Of a stretch of 64,000 nt of DNA, positions 37,454 through 45,991 are shown in pieces; the first letter of the stretch is position 1; each line of letters begins with the position of its first letter. Made by a program: the position numbers and the translations under genes. Below the pieces are notes generated by a model. The model saw only the letters and a program-made list of their open reading frames with translations. It ran no database searches and was not told where the DNA came from. Source of the DNA: Flavobacterium sp. (GTDB lineage: Bacteria; Bacteroidota; Bacteroidia; Flavobacteriales; Flavobacteriaceae); the NCBI RefSeq assembly GCF_039595935.1, contig NZ_JBCNKR010000006.1:2514001-2578000 (forward strand). Direction: 5' to 3'.

Positions 37454-37562
37454 AGTTAATCGAAATAGTAAATAAAGTACTTTGAAATACAAAGTAAATA
37501 ATAAAAAAAATAGCTGCCAAATAAAATGACAGCTATTTTCGAAATATATTTTTTAGAATAAA

Positions 37563-38468
37563 TTAGATTCTGAAAATTCCACCAACAGCAATAATTCTTT
37601 GGAAGAAATAAAAATGCTGAGAAGCTTTATCATCGTTACTTACAGTAGTTTTAATATCATGCATATCGATATAACCACCTTTTAATTCTCCCTGAACATA
37701 GAAATGTTTGAAGAAAGTAATATTTAAACCCGCTTTTGCAGAAACCCCGTAACCAGAAACATGAAAATCATCATGACGTTCTTTTCCTAAAAGAGTAGTA
37801 TTGGTTTTTGGATACAAAATACCAGCTCCTAATCCCTCTGTCAAGTTAATCTGAACTTTATCAATATTTGGAAGACTGAACAATTTCGAAATATCATCAA
37901 ATCTTGAAACTTCTGTATTAATGTAGTTCAAACCATCTGTATGCTCGTACATTAAAAAAGCAGGCCCATTTGGATTAGTAACACCCATGTCATAACCACC
38001 TTCTATAGCGCCATTTAAAGACATATCTACAGGTGTATTATCATAATGGCCATTATAGATATGAGCAGGATCACTGTCAGGTAAATTAATATCACCATTA
38101 ACTTTAGCCGTTTGATTCTGAGTCATTACATATTTCATGTGGTCTACACCAATTGTAACACTGTAATGGTCACTAATGAAATAACCTAATCTCAAATTCG
38201 TTTGAGGAATTGTCATATTAGCAGGATTGATATAATCAACGTGCCATCCTTTTGGTTTATCATGAGCAGACATGTCTTCTACTCTAAACTTATAATCTTT
38301 TCCAGTAAAAGTTACGTCAGATTTTGAGTAACTTTCTCTGTTACCGCCCCACATCACAAAGAATTTTCCTTTGTTGTGAGCAGCATATTTTTGTACAGGT
38401 ATTTCTTCTTGGGCAAATGTGTTTAAAGAAACACAAGCCAATAAGAAAAATAAAATTTTTGTTTTCAA
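37563..38468 (-). CDS. outer membrane beta-barrel-like protein, TTG start
   Basis: 301 residues. The only possible start ahead of the signal peptide (KTKILFFLLACVSLNTFAQ) is a TTG at 38466-38468, because a stop codon lies five codons upstream. The mature part alternates hydrophobic and polar residues and ends in FYFFQRIIAVGGIFRI, with an aromatic-rich last strand, as in outer membrane barrels. No specific family is recognised. KdsA ends 23 bp upstream on the same strand, so they may be co-transcribed. Confidence 0.75.
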   Translation of the reverse strand: MKTKILFFLLACVSLNTFAQEEIPVQKYAAHNKGKFFVMWGGNRESYSKSDVTFTGKDYKFRVEDMSAHDKPKGWHVDYINPANMTIPQTNLRLGYFISDHYSVTIGVDHMKYVMTQNQTAKVNGDINLPDSDPAHIYNGHYDNTPVDMSLNGAIEGGYDMGVTNPNGPAFLMYEHTDGLNYINTEVSRFDDISKLFSLPNIDKVQINLTEGLGAGILYPKTNTTLLGKERHDDFHVSGYGVSAKAGLNITFFKHFYVQGELKGGYIDMHDIKTTVSNDDKASQHFYFFQRIIAVGGIFRI

Positions 38469-38490
38469 AGAACTTAAGTATTAATAGGTA

Positions 38491-39309
38491 TTAAAATGCG
38501 TTAACTGTTTTTCTAATAGCAACTAATTTGTTCATTAAACCTTCAAAATAGTCTAAATGTAACATATTAGCACCATCGCTTTTTGCATTAGCCGGATCAA
38601 AATGTGTTTCGATAAAAATTCCGTCTACACCAACTGCAATTCCGGCTTTTGCGACAGTTTCGATCATATCTGGTCTTCCCCCTGTAACTCCTGCTGTTTG
38701 GTTTGGCTGTTGTAGAGAATGTGTAACGTCTAAAACCGTAGACGCATATTGCTGCATAGTAGGAATTCCTCTAAAATCAACAATCATATCCTGATAACCA
38801 AACATAGTACCGCGATCTGTAACCATAACATTTTCGTTATTACAGTCTAATACTTTTTGTACAGCGTGTTTCATACTTTCCGGACTCATAAATTGTCCTT
38901 TTTTCAGGTTTACTGTTTTTCCTGTATTGGCAGCAGCCACAACCAAGTCAGTCTGGCGAACTAAGAAAGCAGGAATTTGTAAAACATCAACGTATTGAGC
39001 CGCCATATCAGCGTCTTCGTTTGTATGAATATCAGTTACAGTTGGAACGTGAAAAGTTTCAGAAACTTTTCTTAAAATTTTTAAAGCTTTTTCGTCGCCA
39101 ATTCCAGAAAAACTGTCGATTCTAGAACGGTTCGCTTTTTTAAAAGATCCTTTAAAAACATAAGGAATCTGAAGATTGTCGGTAATACCAACTAATTTTT
39201 CAGCAATTCTAAGAGCCATTTCTTCTCCTTCAATAGCGCAAGGTCCCGCCAATAAAAAGAAGTTTCCGCTGTCAGTATGCTTAATTTGTGGAATATGTTG
39301 TAAGTTCAT
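38491..39309 (-). CDS. kdsA: 3-deoxy-8-phosphooctulonate synthase
   Basis: 272 residues from the ATG at 39307-39309 (an earlier in-frame ATG at 39327 would add six residues). FFLLAGPCAIEGEEMALRIAE begins the barrel and is given here only as a position near residues 17-37; FKGSFKKANRS binds phosphoenolpyruvate, and DRGTMFGYQDMIVDFRG and DVTHSLQQPNQTAGVTGG are the expected substrate loops. It condenses arabinose 5-phosphate with phosphoenolpyruvate to Kdo 8-phosphate for lipopolysaccharide inner core. The 264 bp upstream (39328-39591) show no gene. Confidence 0.97.
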   Translation of the reverse strand: MNLQHIPQIKHTDSGNFFLLAGPCAIEGEEMALRIAEKLVGITDNLQIPYVFKGSFKKANRSRIDSFSGIGDEKALKILRKVSETFHVPTVTDIHTNEDADMAAQYVDVLQIPAFLVRQTDLVVAAANTGKTVNLKKGQFMSPESMKHAVQKVLDCNNENVMVTDRGTMFGYQDMIVDFRGIPTMQQYASTVLDVTHSLQQPNQTAGVTGGRPDMIETVAKAGIAVGVDGIFIETHFDPANAKSDGANMLHLDYFEGLMNKLVAIRKTVNAF

Positions 39310-39591
39310 AAAATTATTTTTTTGCACTGCAAAGGTAGTTATGATTTATGAATAGCAGATGAAGATTTAAGATTATTTTAAGAATCCGGAAACCTCCGTA
39401 TAATCAGATAGTATTTGAACAAAATTATTGATTAGATTAATATTAAGCTTTTTATTAGCACAATATTAAAACTAGGAAGGGATACAATAAATGATATTTA
39501 TCATGTATTTGATAGACAGTAGTAAAAGTTGTAGAATATTATATTATATTATATGATTTATTTAAAACTGAAAACAGCCTATTTATTTAGA

Positions 39592-39906
39592 TTATTTTTC
39601 GTATGATCTTTTTATAAAATACTGAACAATAATAACAATCAAAAGTATGATTGTAAGCAAGAATGCAAGTACAATTATTCCAAGTATTCCCATTCCGCAT
39701 CTATAAGGACGACCTTCAAGACTTTCAGTAAAATTATATGAAGCTATACAACAAGCTGTAATAGATAAAACGACTTGTAAAATGAAACTAATTAATGAAA
39801 CAGTTCCAAATTTTAGTGAAATGCTTTCACCAATGGATTTTCTGCCATAAACAAGTTGAAATAATAAAGGTAAAATAATTAAAATGAAAGGAGATATTCC
39901 GTACAT
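39592..39906 (-). CDS. small membrane protein, unrecognised
   Basis: 104 residues with three hydrophobic segments (about 3-20, 35-55, 72-97) and a short basic C-terminus (KRSYEK). No motif is recognised. It lies 37 bp downstream of the lipoprotein gene at 39944-40396, and both could be co-transcribed with the lysoplasmalogenase pair further upstream. Confidence 0.55.
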   Translation of the reverse strand: MYGISPFILIILPLLFQLVYGRKSIGESISLKFGTVSLISFILQVVLSITACCIASYNFTESLEGRPYRCGMGILGIIVLAFLLTIILLIVIIVQYFIKRSYEK

Positions 39907-39943
39907 GTAAAAATGATATTACTTGGTTTAGTGTCAATGAAGT

Positions 39944-40396
39944 TTACTCTTTTTTCAAACTCAATCCCATCGGAACCATTAAAATTCCTTTTTCATAAAT
40001 GTTTAAATACAAGGTTACAGGTTTTTTCTGCCCTTCCCAGGTTAATTCATAAATATTTAAAAATCCTGCCCCCATATCGCTTCTTTTTGTTGGAAAAGGA
40101 CAGCATGTTTCCAGACGTTTATATGTGATTTTTTCTCCATTTGGTCCGGCAAGAGCATTTAGAAAACGCATTTCGTTTGTTGCCTCGTCTCTCGTATTCT
40201 TAAAAAATATATTTACAGGATAATCAGGATCATATCCGTATTTTTTGTCTTTGCTGTATTGAGTGATAACAAATGTATTATTTTTATTTAAAACCAAATC
40301 AGGAGCATTGTCGTCTACATTTTTTAAAGTAGATTTTGTGCTTATACAAGAAGTTGCGGTTATTAATACAATAATGAAAAGTGCTATTTTTTTCAT
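39944..40396 (-). CDS. lipoprotein, unrecognised
   Basis: 150 residues. The signal peptide (KKIALFIIVLITATSC) ends at lipobox Cys17. The mature chain is beta-rich (NTFVITQYSKDKKYGYDPDY and EKGILMVPMGLSLKKE). A Cys-Cys pair in ETCCPFPTKRS might bind metal or form a disulfide. It lies 49 bp downstream of the lysoplasmalogenase gene on the same strand. Confidence 0.65.
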   Translation of the reverse strand: MKKIALFIIVLITATSCISTKSTLKNVDDNAPDLVLNKNNTFVITQYSKDKKYGYDPDYPVNIFFKNTRDEATNEMRFLNALAGPNGEKITYKRLETCCPFPTKRSDMGAGFLNIYELTWEGQKKPVTLYLNIYEKGILMVPMGLSLKKE

Positions 40397-40445
40397 GGTT
40401 GAGGTTTATTTTTGGTCACACAAATGTAAAAGGTTTTTTAGAAAT

Positions 40446-41123
40446 CTATTCAACCTTTTTTTGGTTTAGTTTTACTATACCAATTACAATCAGATATTGT
40501 GCCACAAGATAAGTAAGCATGATAATAAATGCACTTTTTTGTATGGGCATATGAAATTTGTTTATTGCCAAAATACTATCAGAAACAACAAAAAATAAAG
40601 CTCCAAAGAAAACATATTGATTGGCAGGTTTTTTCCAAATTAAAAGTCCATTGTAAGCAAATAAGAGCATAATTGAAATTACGCTGGCATAAACAATTAC
40701 CGGAATTTTTAAGTCTCCTAAAGTTGGTAATAATACAGAAAGCATACCTACCAAATAACTGGCGATTATAATACTGCCGATTAAGAATATTATAGCGTTT
40801 TTTTTGAATTTTTCTTTTACCTGTTTGTTAAACAACACGCAGTAGAGAATATGTGAGATTAGAAATGAAACCAATCCTAAAATGAAATAGATTTCGGCAA
40901 TATCTGAAAAAAGTAAAATTACATCGCCAATCCAGGAAAATAATAAGGCTGTTATTAGAATACTTCGCGTTTTGAACTTTTTAGAAAAATAAACACCTAA
41001 TATTAATAACGGAATTAAAGCTGGTTTTAAATAACAATCTAACGCTTCATATCCGAGGAATAAAAGCAGTAAATAAATAAAGCTGAAAGCGATATAAATT
41101 TTAAAAAATACAGTATTTTTCAT
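40446..41123 (-). CDS. lysoplasmalogenase, YhhN/TMEM86 family
   Basis: 225 residues with about eight hydrophobic segments. The pattern SWIGDVILLFSDI, FVVSDSILAINKFH and LVAQYLIVIGIV is that of the YhhN/TMEM86 family, which hydrolyses the vinyl ether bond of lysoplasmalogens. The start codon overlaps the stop of the AGMO-like gene by one base (TAATG at 41121-41125), so translation is coupled. With its neighbour it makes a plausible ether-lipid degradation pair. Family call is firm, activity here is inferred. Confidence 0.85.
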   Translation of the reverse strand: MKNTVFFKIYIAFSFIYLLLLFLGYEALDCYLKPALIPLLILGVYFSKKFKTRSILITALLFSWIGDVILLFSDIAEIYFILGLVSFLISHILYCVLFNKQVKEKFKKNAIIFLIGSIIIASYLVGMLSVLLPTLGDLKIPVIVYASVISIMLLFAYNGLLIWKKPANQYVFFGALFFVVSDSILAINKFHMPIQKSAFIIMLTYLVAQYLIVIGIVKLNQKKVE

Positions 41124-42403
41124 TATGCGGTTTGTGAATTTATGGTTTGGTTTTGGGTAGTTTTAAAATCAATTGTTACAAAGTAAATTGTCGTTAAAAA
41201 AGAGATACTTAGATAACCTAAAATTATATAATTACTAAACGAAAAAACGGTATTTAAACCAAACCAGTCACCATAAAACGAAATAACGGCAATTGCAAAA
41301 GCTAATCGGAATCCTTCCCAAAGTATGGCAAATCTGCTTTTATCCATCAATTCAGAATTGCTGTAAATGGTTATAAAAATGAAGAATCCATATACAAAGA
41401 TATTCGGAAGGCCGATTTTGGCGATATTGTCAAACAAATAGCTTACAAACAAAAGTGTAATTAAAATTTGGGTAACAGACCAATAGATTAGTTTTTGAGA
41501 ATTTTGTGTTCCGTATTTGTCAAAATCAAAAACATTTTCGATTTTGTTTACAGGATATTTTTCCTCAAAATTTTCAGGTCTCCATCCCGTAGGTTTAAAC
41601 CAGATAGTCAGTTTATCTTTCCAGTTTTCGGCGCGCCAGGCATCTATTATGAGAAGTGTTAAATGCTGAAAGTTTATCTTGATAGGATTCCATGTATTGA
41701 CAGGTCTTGTAATGCCAAAAACCGGCGGAACATCGTCTAATTCTGCCTGAAAAGTGCCAAAAAGTTTATCCCAAAAAATAAATATCTGCGAATGATTTTT
41801 GTCTAAATATTCAGGATTTATAGCATGATGAACACGGTGATGCGAAGGCGTAACAAGAATATGCTCTACAAATCCCATTTTTTTAATGTGTTTGGTATGA
41901 TACCAAAATTGTAAAAATAAATGGAGTGGGAGCGTAATAGCAATTACAGAAGCTGGAACACCCAATAATGCCGCAGGAATTAGAAGAAAAGTAAATAAAT
42001 TAACCAAACTCGCAATGGGCTGACGAAGAGCGCAGGCAAGATTAAATTCTTCGCTGCTGTGGTGAATTGCATGTTTATTCCAGAAGAAATTGATTTGATG
42101 CGCCAGTCGGTGACTCCAATAACCATAAAAGTCAATGACAAAAAAAGCAATTACATACGAAAGAAGATTGGCTTCCTGATGAAAAATAGTAATTTTAGAT
42201 ACCATCCATTCATAAGAAAGAAAAGTAACGCTCAACCCCAAAACGTCTTTTACAGAATTGGTAATTCCGGAACTGATACTCGAAACGCTGTCAATTAAAG
42301 GAGCGGTATCGTTCTTTTTGTAAATACCGTATAGTTTTTCAATTACTATTAAAACCAGAAAAACCGGCATTGCAATAATTAGTATTTTTCCATATTCTTC
42401 CAT
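41123..42403 (-). CDS. alkylglycerol-monooxygenase-like membrane hydroxylase (sterol desaturase family)
   Basis: 426 residues. The fatty-acid-hydroxylase core has its di-iron His clusters: HRLAHQ, then NKHAIHHSSEEFN, then TPSHHRVHHAINPEYLDKNH. The following IFWDKLFGTFQAE, FGITRPVNTWNPIKINFQHL and the C-terminal block of four membrane segments strongly resemble human AGMO (TMEM195), which cleaves alkylglycerol ether bonds with tetrahydrobiopterin; that likeness is from memory of the family. Length (445 in AGMO) agrees. The lysoplasmalogenase gene overlaps the stop by one base. A perfect hairpin sits directly before its ATG. Confidence 0.85.
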   Translation of the reverse strand: MEEYGKILIIAMPVFLVLIVIEKLYGIYKKNDTAPLIDSVSSISSGITNSVKDVLGLSVTFLSYEWMVSKITIFHQEANLLSYVIAFFVIDFYGYWSHRLAHQINFFWNKHAIHHSSEEFNLACALRQPIASLVNLFTFLLIPAALLGVPASVIAITLPLHLFLQFWYHTKHIKKMGFVEHILVTPSHHRVHHAINPEYLDKNHSQIFIFWDKLFGTFQAELDDVPPVFGITRPVNTWNPIKINFQHLTLLIIDAWRAENWKDKLTIWFKPTGWRPENFEEKYPVNKIENVFDFDKYGTQNSQKLIYWSVTQILITLLFVSYLFDNIAKIGLPNIFVYGFFIFITIYSNSELMDKSRFAILWEGFRLAFAIAVISFYGDWFGLNTVFSFSNYIILGYLSISFLTTIYFVTIDFKTTQNQTINSQTA

Positions 42404-42404
42404 A

Positions 42405-42454
42405 AAAAAACATCGTATTTTATTTCAAATATAAAATAAAATACGATGTTTTTT
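42405..42454 (-). promoter_or_regulatory. 21-bp perfect hairpin whose loop is a TATATTTG promoter box
   Basis: The arms 42405-42425 and 42434-42454 are perfect complements. The loop 42426-42433 reads TATATTTG on the minus strand, matching the TAnnTTTG -7 box. The T-run on the outer arm abuts the AGMO-like ATG at 42401-42403. It can therefore end the clpS message and also start the next one with a leader of only about 15 nt. Confidence 0.65.
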
Positions 42455-42468
42455 AAATTATTGTTAAA

Positions 42469-42744
42469 TTAAACAATTTCTGCGCTTAGTCCGGCTTCCA
42501 GAAGTTGTGTACATTGAGGTTTTAATTTGTCAATTGGCCCTGTTTTTACAGTACATTTTCCGGTGTAGTGTACAATTATAGAACATTGTTCTGCTTGTTC
42601 TGCAGTATGATCGCAAACACGCATTAAAGTGTCAATAACATGATCAAAAGTGTTTACATCGTCATTATAAACAATGATTTCATTATTGAAACCAACTGCT
42701 TCTTTCTCACGGACTTTTTCTCTTACTTTTTCTTTAGTACTCAT
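42469..42744 (-). CDS. clpS: ATP-dependent Clp protease adaptor
   Basis: 91 residues. After a flexible charged N-terminus (KEKVREKVREKEAVG) comes the ClpS core: IIVYNDDVNTFDHVIDTLM, the Asp/His-containing pocket that binds N-degrons, then HTAEQAEQCSIIVHYTGKC and PQCTQLLEAGLSAEIV at the end. It delivers N-end-rule substrates to ClpA/ClpC. It lies 38 bp downstream of prmA on the same strand, the usual Flavobacteria order tpiA-prmA-clpS, and is followed by the hairpin at 42405-42454. Confidence 0.93.
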   Translation of the reverse strand: MSTKEKVREKVREKEAVGFNNEIIVYNDDVNTFDHVIDTLMRVCDHTAEQAEQCSIIVHYTGKCTVKTGPIDKLKPQCTQLLEAGLSAEIV

Positions 42745-42781
42745 TTGTTTTTAGTTTTTGTACTGTTGTAATTACTAATAA

Positions 42782-43615
42782 CTAATTTACGTATTTTAAT
42801 GAAACCCAGTTGTTTCTTTGAAGTTTTTTAACATACGTCAAACCTTTCTCTGTGCATGAAGCATCGATAAACGGAATGTCTTCTTCATAAAAACCGCTAA
42901 ACAATATAATTCCGTTTTTGTTCAAAGAATTAACATAGGCCTGCATGTCGTTCAACAAAATATTTCTGTTGATGTTGGCAATAATTAAATCGTATTTTTT
43001 TCCGGCCAATAAAGCAGCGTCGCCTTCATAAACGCTGATATGTTTGCAATTATTGCGTTCAGCGTTTTCTATTGAATTTAAGTAACACCAGTTGTCAATA
43101 TCAATAGCATCAATAGGTTCAGCGCCTTTCATTTCGGCTAAAATAGCCAAAATAGCAGTTCCGCATCCCATATCAAGAGTTTTTAAACCTTTCACATCCA
43201 TCTCTAATAAATGCTGAATCATCATGTGAGTAGTTTCATGATGTCCGGTTCCAAAACTCATTTTAGGTTCAATTACAATGTCAAATTCAGCATCCGTTTT
43301 TGGATGAAAAGGAGCGCGAACATGGCATTTTCCGTCAACATCAATAGGCTCAAAATTCTTTTCCCATTCTTCGTTCCAGTTAACCTGATCGATTTCTTCA
43401 ATTGTATATTCAATTTTAAATTCTTCTGATTGTAAAATATAAATATCGTCCAGAATATTTTCGTCCCATAAATCTTTCTTCACAAAAGCCGAAATTCCGT
43501 TTTCGGTTTCAGTAAAACTTTCAAACGCTTTTTCGCCCAATTCTGCCACTAAAATTTCAGAACCCAATTCTTTTGGCTCAATTGTAAAATGATATCCTAA
43601 ATAGATGTTTGACAT
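42782..43615 (-). CDS. prmA: ribosomal protein L11 methyltransferase
   Basis: 277 residues. An N-terminal substrate-recognition domain (about 1-110) is followed by a class I methyltransferase fold with KMSFGTGHHETTHMM, then KTLDMGCGTAILAI (AdoMet-binding motif I) and DLIIANINRNILL, the NINR catalytic region of PrmA. It trimethylates L11 at several lysines and its N-terminus. It is upstream of clpS and downstream of tpiA, separated from tpiA by 216 bp. Confidence 0.95.
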   Translation of the reverse strand: MSNIYLGYHFTIEPKELGSEILVAELGEKAFESFTETENGISAFVKKDLWDENILDDIYILQSEEFKIEYTIEEIDQVNWNEEWEKNFEPIDVDGKCHVRAPFHPKTDAEFDIVIEPKMSFGTGHHETTHMMIQHLLEMDVKGLKTLDMGCGTAILAILAEMKGAEPIDAIDIDNWCYLNSIENAERNNCKHISVYEGDAALLAGKKYDLIIANINRNILLNDMQAYVNSLNKNGIILFSGFYEEDIPFIDASCTEKGLTYVKKLQRNNWVSLKYVN

Positions 43616-43741
43616 AAATAAATTTTTTGCAAAGGTAAGAATAGAAAGCAGAAGTTGTTTATAAAATAATTGTAAAATGAGTTTTGTGAAATGTAAAATG
43701 AGTGACGTAAAAATTATGGAATAATGTAAAGTTTTAAAATA

Positions 43742-43773
43742 AAAAAAGCGTTCGCAACGGCAAACGCTTTTTT
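43742..43773 (-). terminator. bidirectional terminator after tpiA
   Basis: AAAAAAGCGTT (43742-43752) pairs with AACGCTTTTTT (43763-43773). The stem has a T-run on either strand. It separates tpiA (ends 43832) from prmA (starts 43615). Confidence 0.85.
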
Positions 43774-43831
43774 ATATAATGTAAGATTTCAAAATCCAAA
43801 GTCTGAAATCTAAAATCTAAAATTTTAAAAA

Positions 43832-44584
43832 TTAGATTGCTGTAACGATCGCTAAGAAATCATCAGCTTTTAAAGCAGCACCTCCAATTAAACCACCATC
43901 TACATCTGGTTTAGAGAAGATTTCTTTTGCATTTTCTGGTTTTACAGAACCTCCGTATAAAATAGAAACTTCATCAGCAATTTCAGCTCCAAAAGCTTTA
44001 CGAATAGTTTCTCTGATAAATTCGTGCATTTCCTGAGCTTGCTCTGGTGAAGCAGTTTCTCCAGTTCCGATAGCCCAAACTGGCTCGTAAGCTAAAACAA
44101 TTTTAGACCAAGATTCTTTTGAAATGTGGAAAACACCATCACGCAATTGGTTTTCAACAATATTGAAATGATTTCCAGATTGACGATCTTTTAATTCTTC
44201 ACCAAAACAGAAAATTACTGTCATGTCGTGTTTTAAAGCCGTATCAACTTTATTAGCGATCAATGCATCAGTTTCGTGGAAAATAGCTCTACGCTCAGAG
44301 TGACCTAAAATTACAGTGTTTACACCAATGCTAGTTAACATATCAGCAGAGATTTCTCCTGTAAAAGCACCGCCTTCAGCCTGGTGAACATTTTGTGCAG
44401 AAACTCCAATAGTTGTATTTTTTAATTTTGCAGCAGCAGCTTGTAAATTTACAAATGTTGGTGCTACAATAACTTGTGCAGTTGTTTTTGCTGGAATTTT
44501 AGCAATTAACTCGTTTAATAATTCTTCTGTTTGAGCAGCATTTTTATGCATTTTCCAGTTTCCTGCAACAATCGTTTTTCTCAT
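43832..44584 (-). CDS. tpiA: triose-phosphate isomerase
   Basis: 250 residues. VAGNWKMHKNAAQTEELL places Asn and Lys at the catalytic positions, VILGHSERRAIF contains the catalytic His, and YEPVWAIGTGETASPEQAQ holds the catalytic Glu and the flexible loop. ILYGGSVKPENA and DGGLIGGAALK bind phosphate. It interconverts dihydroxyacetone phosphate and glyceraldehyde 3-phosphate. Strong codon bias fits glycolytic expression. Confidence 0.98.
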   Translation of the reverse strand: MRKTIVAGNWKMHKNAAQTEELLNELIAKIPAKTTAQVIVAPTFVNLQAAAAKLKNTTIGVSAQNVHQAEGGAFTGEISADMLTSIGVNTVILGHSERRAIFHETDALIANKVDTALKHDMTVIFCFGEELKDRQSGNHFNIVENQLRDGVFHISKESWSKIVLAYEPVWAIGTGETASPEQAQEMHEFIRETIRKAFGAEIADEVSILYGGSVKPENAKEIFSKPDVDGGLIGGAALKADDFLAIVTAI

Positions 44585-44641
44585 TTTGGTTGTATTTGTT
44601 ATTTTTTTTATTTTTGTTTATTGTGGTAATTTTGTCAGCTG

Positions 44642-45142
44642 TTAAACTTGTTTTAAACCTTTTAAAGTTTCGTTGATTTTATCAAAATCAGTTTCGATAG
44701 CGCGATAAAGAACAATTTTTCCTGTTTTGTCTACGATAATATATCTCGGAATCCAGTCTAAGTCAATTGCTTTTCCAAAAACACCTTTCATACCGTCGTT
44801 CATCATAAAATGATCACCTTTTAATTCGTGTTTTTCAATTCCAATTTTCCATTTTTCAGCTGTTTTATCAGCAGAAAGGAATAAATAAGAAACATCTGGA
44901 TTGTTGGCTTGAAGTTCTTTTACTTTTGGCATTGCTTTTACACAGTCGCCGCACCAAGAAGCCCAAACTTCAATGACTAAAGTTTTTCCTTTATATTTTT
45001 TTAAAATGTTTTTGAAAGAAGTTTGATCTCCTTCAAGAGTTAATAATTTTTCAGACAAAGCTTCTTTAGAAAAACTTGTTTTCTGAGCTTGTGAGCAGGA
45101 GAAAGTTATAAATGCGATAATAAGTAGTGCCGTTTGTTTCAT
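44642..45142 (-). CDS. TlpA-family thioredoxin-like lipoprotein
   Basis: 166 residues from the ATG at 45140-45142 (an upstream in-frame ATG at 45163 would precede the signal peptide). The lipobox is ITFSC. The thioredoxin fold has VIEVWASWCGDCVKAMPKV, a CGDC centre in place of the more common CGPC, and IPRYIIVDKTGKIV. It would act on disulfides at the cell envelope. It is encoded 57 bp upstream of tpiA. Confidence 0.86.
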   Translation of the reverse strand: MKQTALLIIAFITFSCSQAQKTSFSKEALSEKLLTLEGDQTSFKNILKKYKGKTLVIEVWASWCGDCVKAMPKVKELQANNPDVSYLFLSADKTAEKWKIGIEKHELKGDHFMMNDGMKGVFGKAIDLDWIPRYIIVDKTGKIVLYRAIETDFDKINETLKGLKQV

Positions 45143-45412
45143 GTGATAAATGATTTTTAACAAAGTTAAACAAACAATTGGAAAGCCAAATACAGATTAA
45201 CAAAATTTGAAGACTCGTTTATTTTCTAACAAAACTCTAAATTTTGGTTAGAAAAAACAGAATGAAATCGTAATAGTTGAGCGTAAAATTATGGTTTTGA
45301 CCGAATAACTTTTTCCGGAAACAAAAAATGAGGTGAAATTTTATTTTGAAAATGAAATTTTTAAGAGAAAAAACGTCTGAATTTTAAATTTTGAATGATG
45401 CAAAACACAAAA

Positions 45413-45440
45413 AAAAGAGCTTAAATTTTAAGCCCTTTTT
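45413..45440 (-). terminator. terminator after 45450 lipoprotein gene
   Basis: An inverted repeat of GGGCTTAAA and TTTAAGCTC type, one mismatch, between poly-A and poly-T flanks, lies 10 bp after the stop of the minus-strand gene. The rest of 45164-45449 contains no gene or repeat that I can support. Confidence 0.7.
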
Positions 45441-45449
45441 TAAGATTTT

Positions 45450-45908
45450 TTATTTCGGTGAATCTATCAGAATTTTATAAACTCCTTTCGTCTGATCTAA
45501 TTGATAGGCAGTATTTTTAATCTGCAGATCCTGATATTCAGTATGAGAACATTTACCACTTTTTCTGTTTGCCTGAACATGAAATTCAAATATGCTTTTT
45601 CCGGCAACTTTTATCGAATAGTTTATAGTTTCGGTATTCCAGCCAATATTTCCCAAGGTAATTACATTATAATTGTTTTCGGTAATAAAATTGTACTGAA
45701 TCGTTTTATTAGGATTATCTAAATCTGTTATCGAAATATCTTTGCTGTTGTAAGTTCCGTTTGTAAATAAATTTTCACCGCTGGTTTTATCTACAAGCTC
45801 AAAAGCAAATACGGATGGAGGTGAAAAACAAGCAATAGTATCATCATTATTGCATCCGTAACTAAGCAGAACTACTAAAACACATAAATATTTGAATACA
45901 CTTTTCAT
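45450..45908 (-). CDS. small lipoprotein, unrecognised
   Basis: 152 residues. Signal peptide (VFKYLCVLVVLLSYGC) with lipobox ending at Cys19, followed by NNDD. Mature chain is beta-rich, with three short repeats of polar strands and a Lys/Asp tail. Nothing identifies its function. It is the third gene of a three-gene stretch (45450-48159) lacking from the order I expect for this operon in related genomes. Confidence 0.6.
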   Translation of the reverse strand: MKSVFKYLCVLVVLLSYGCNNDDTIACFSPPSVFAFELVDKTSGENLFTNGTYNSKDISITDLDNPNKTIQYNFITENNYNVITLGNIGWNTETINYSIKVAGKSIFEFHVQANRKSGKCSHTEYQDLQIKNTAYQLDQTKGVYKILIDSPK

Positions 45909-45991
45909 GATTAATTTGTTTTGGTTTAGTTAGTTGGTTTAGTCAAATGTAAGAATATTATGGTTTTGTAATTGTATTTTTATTGATAATT

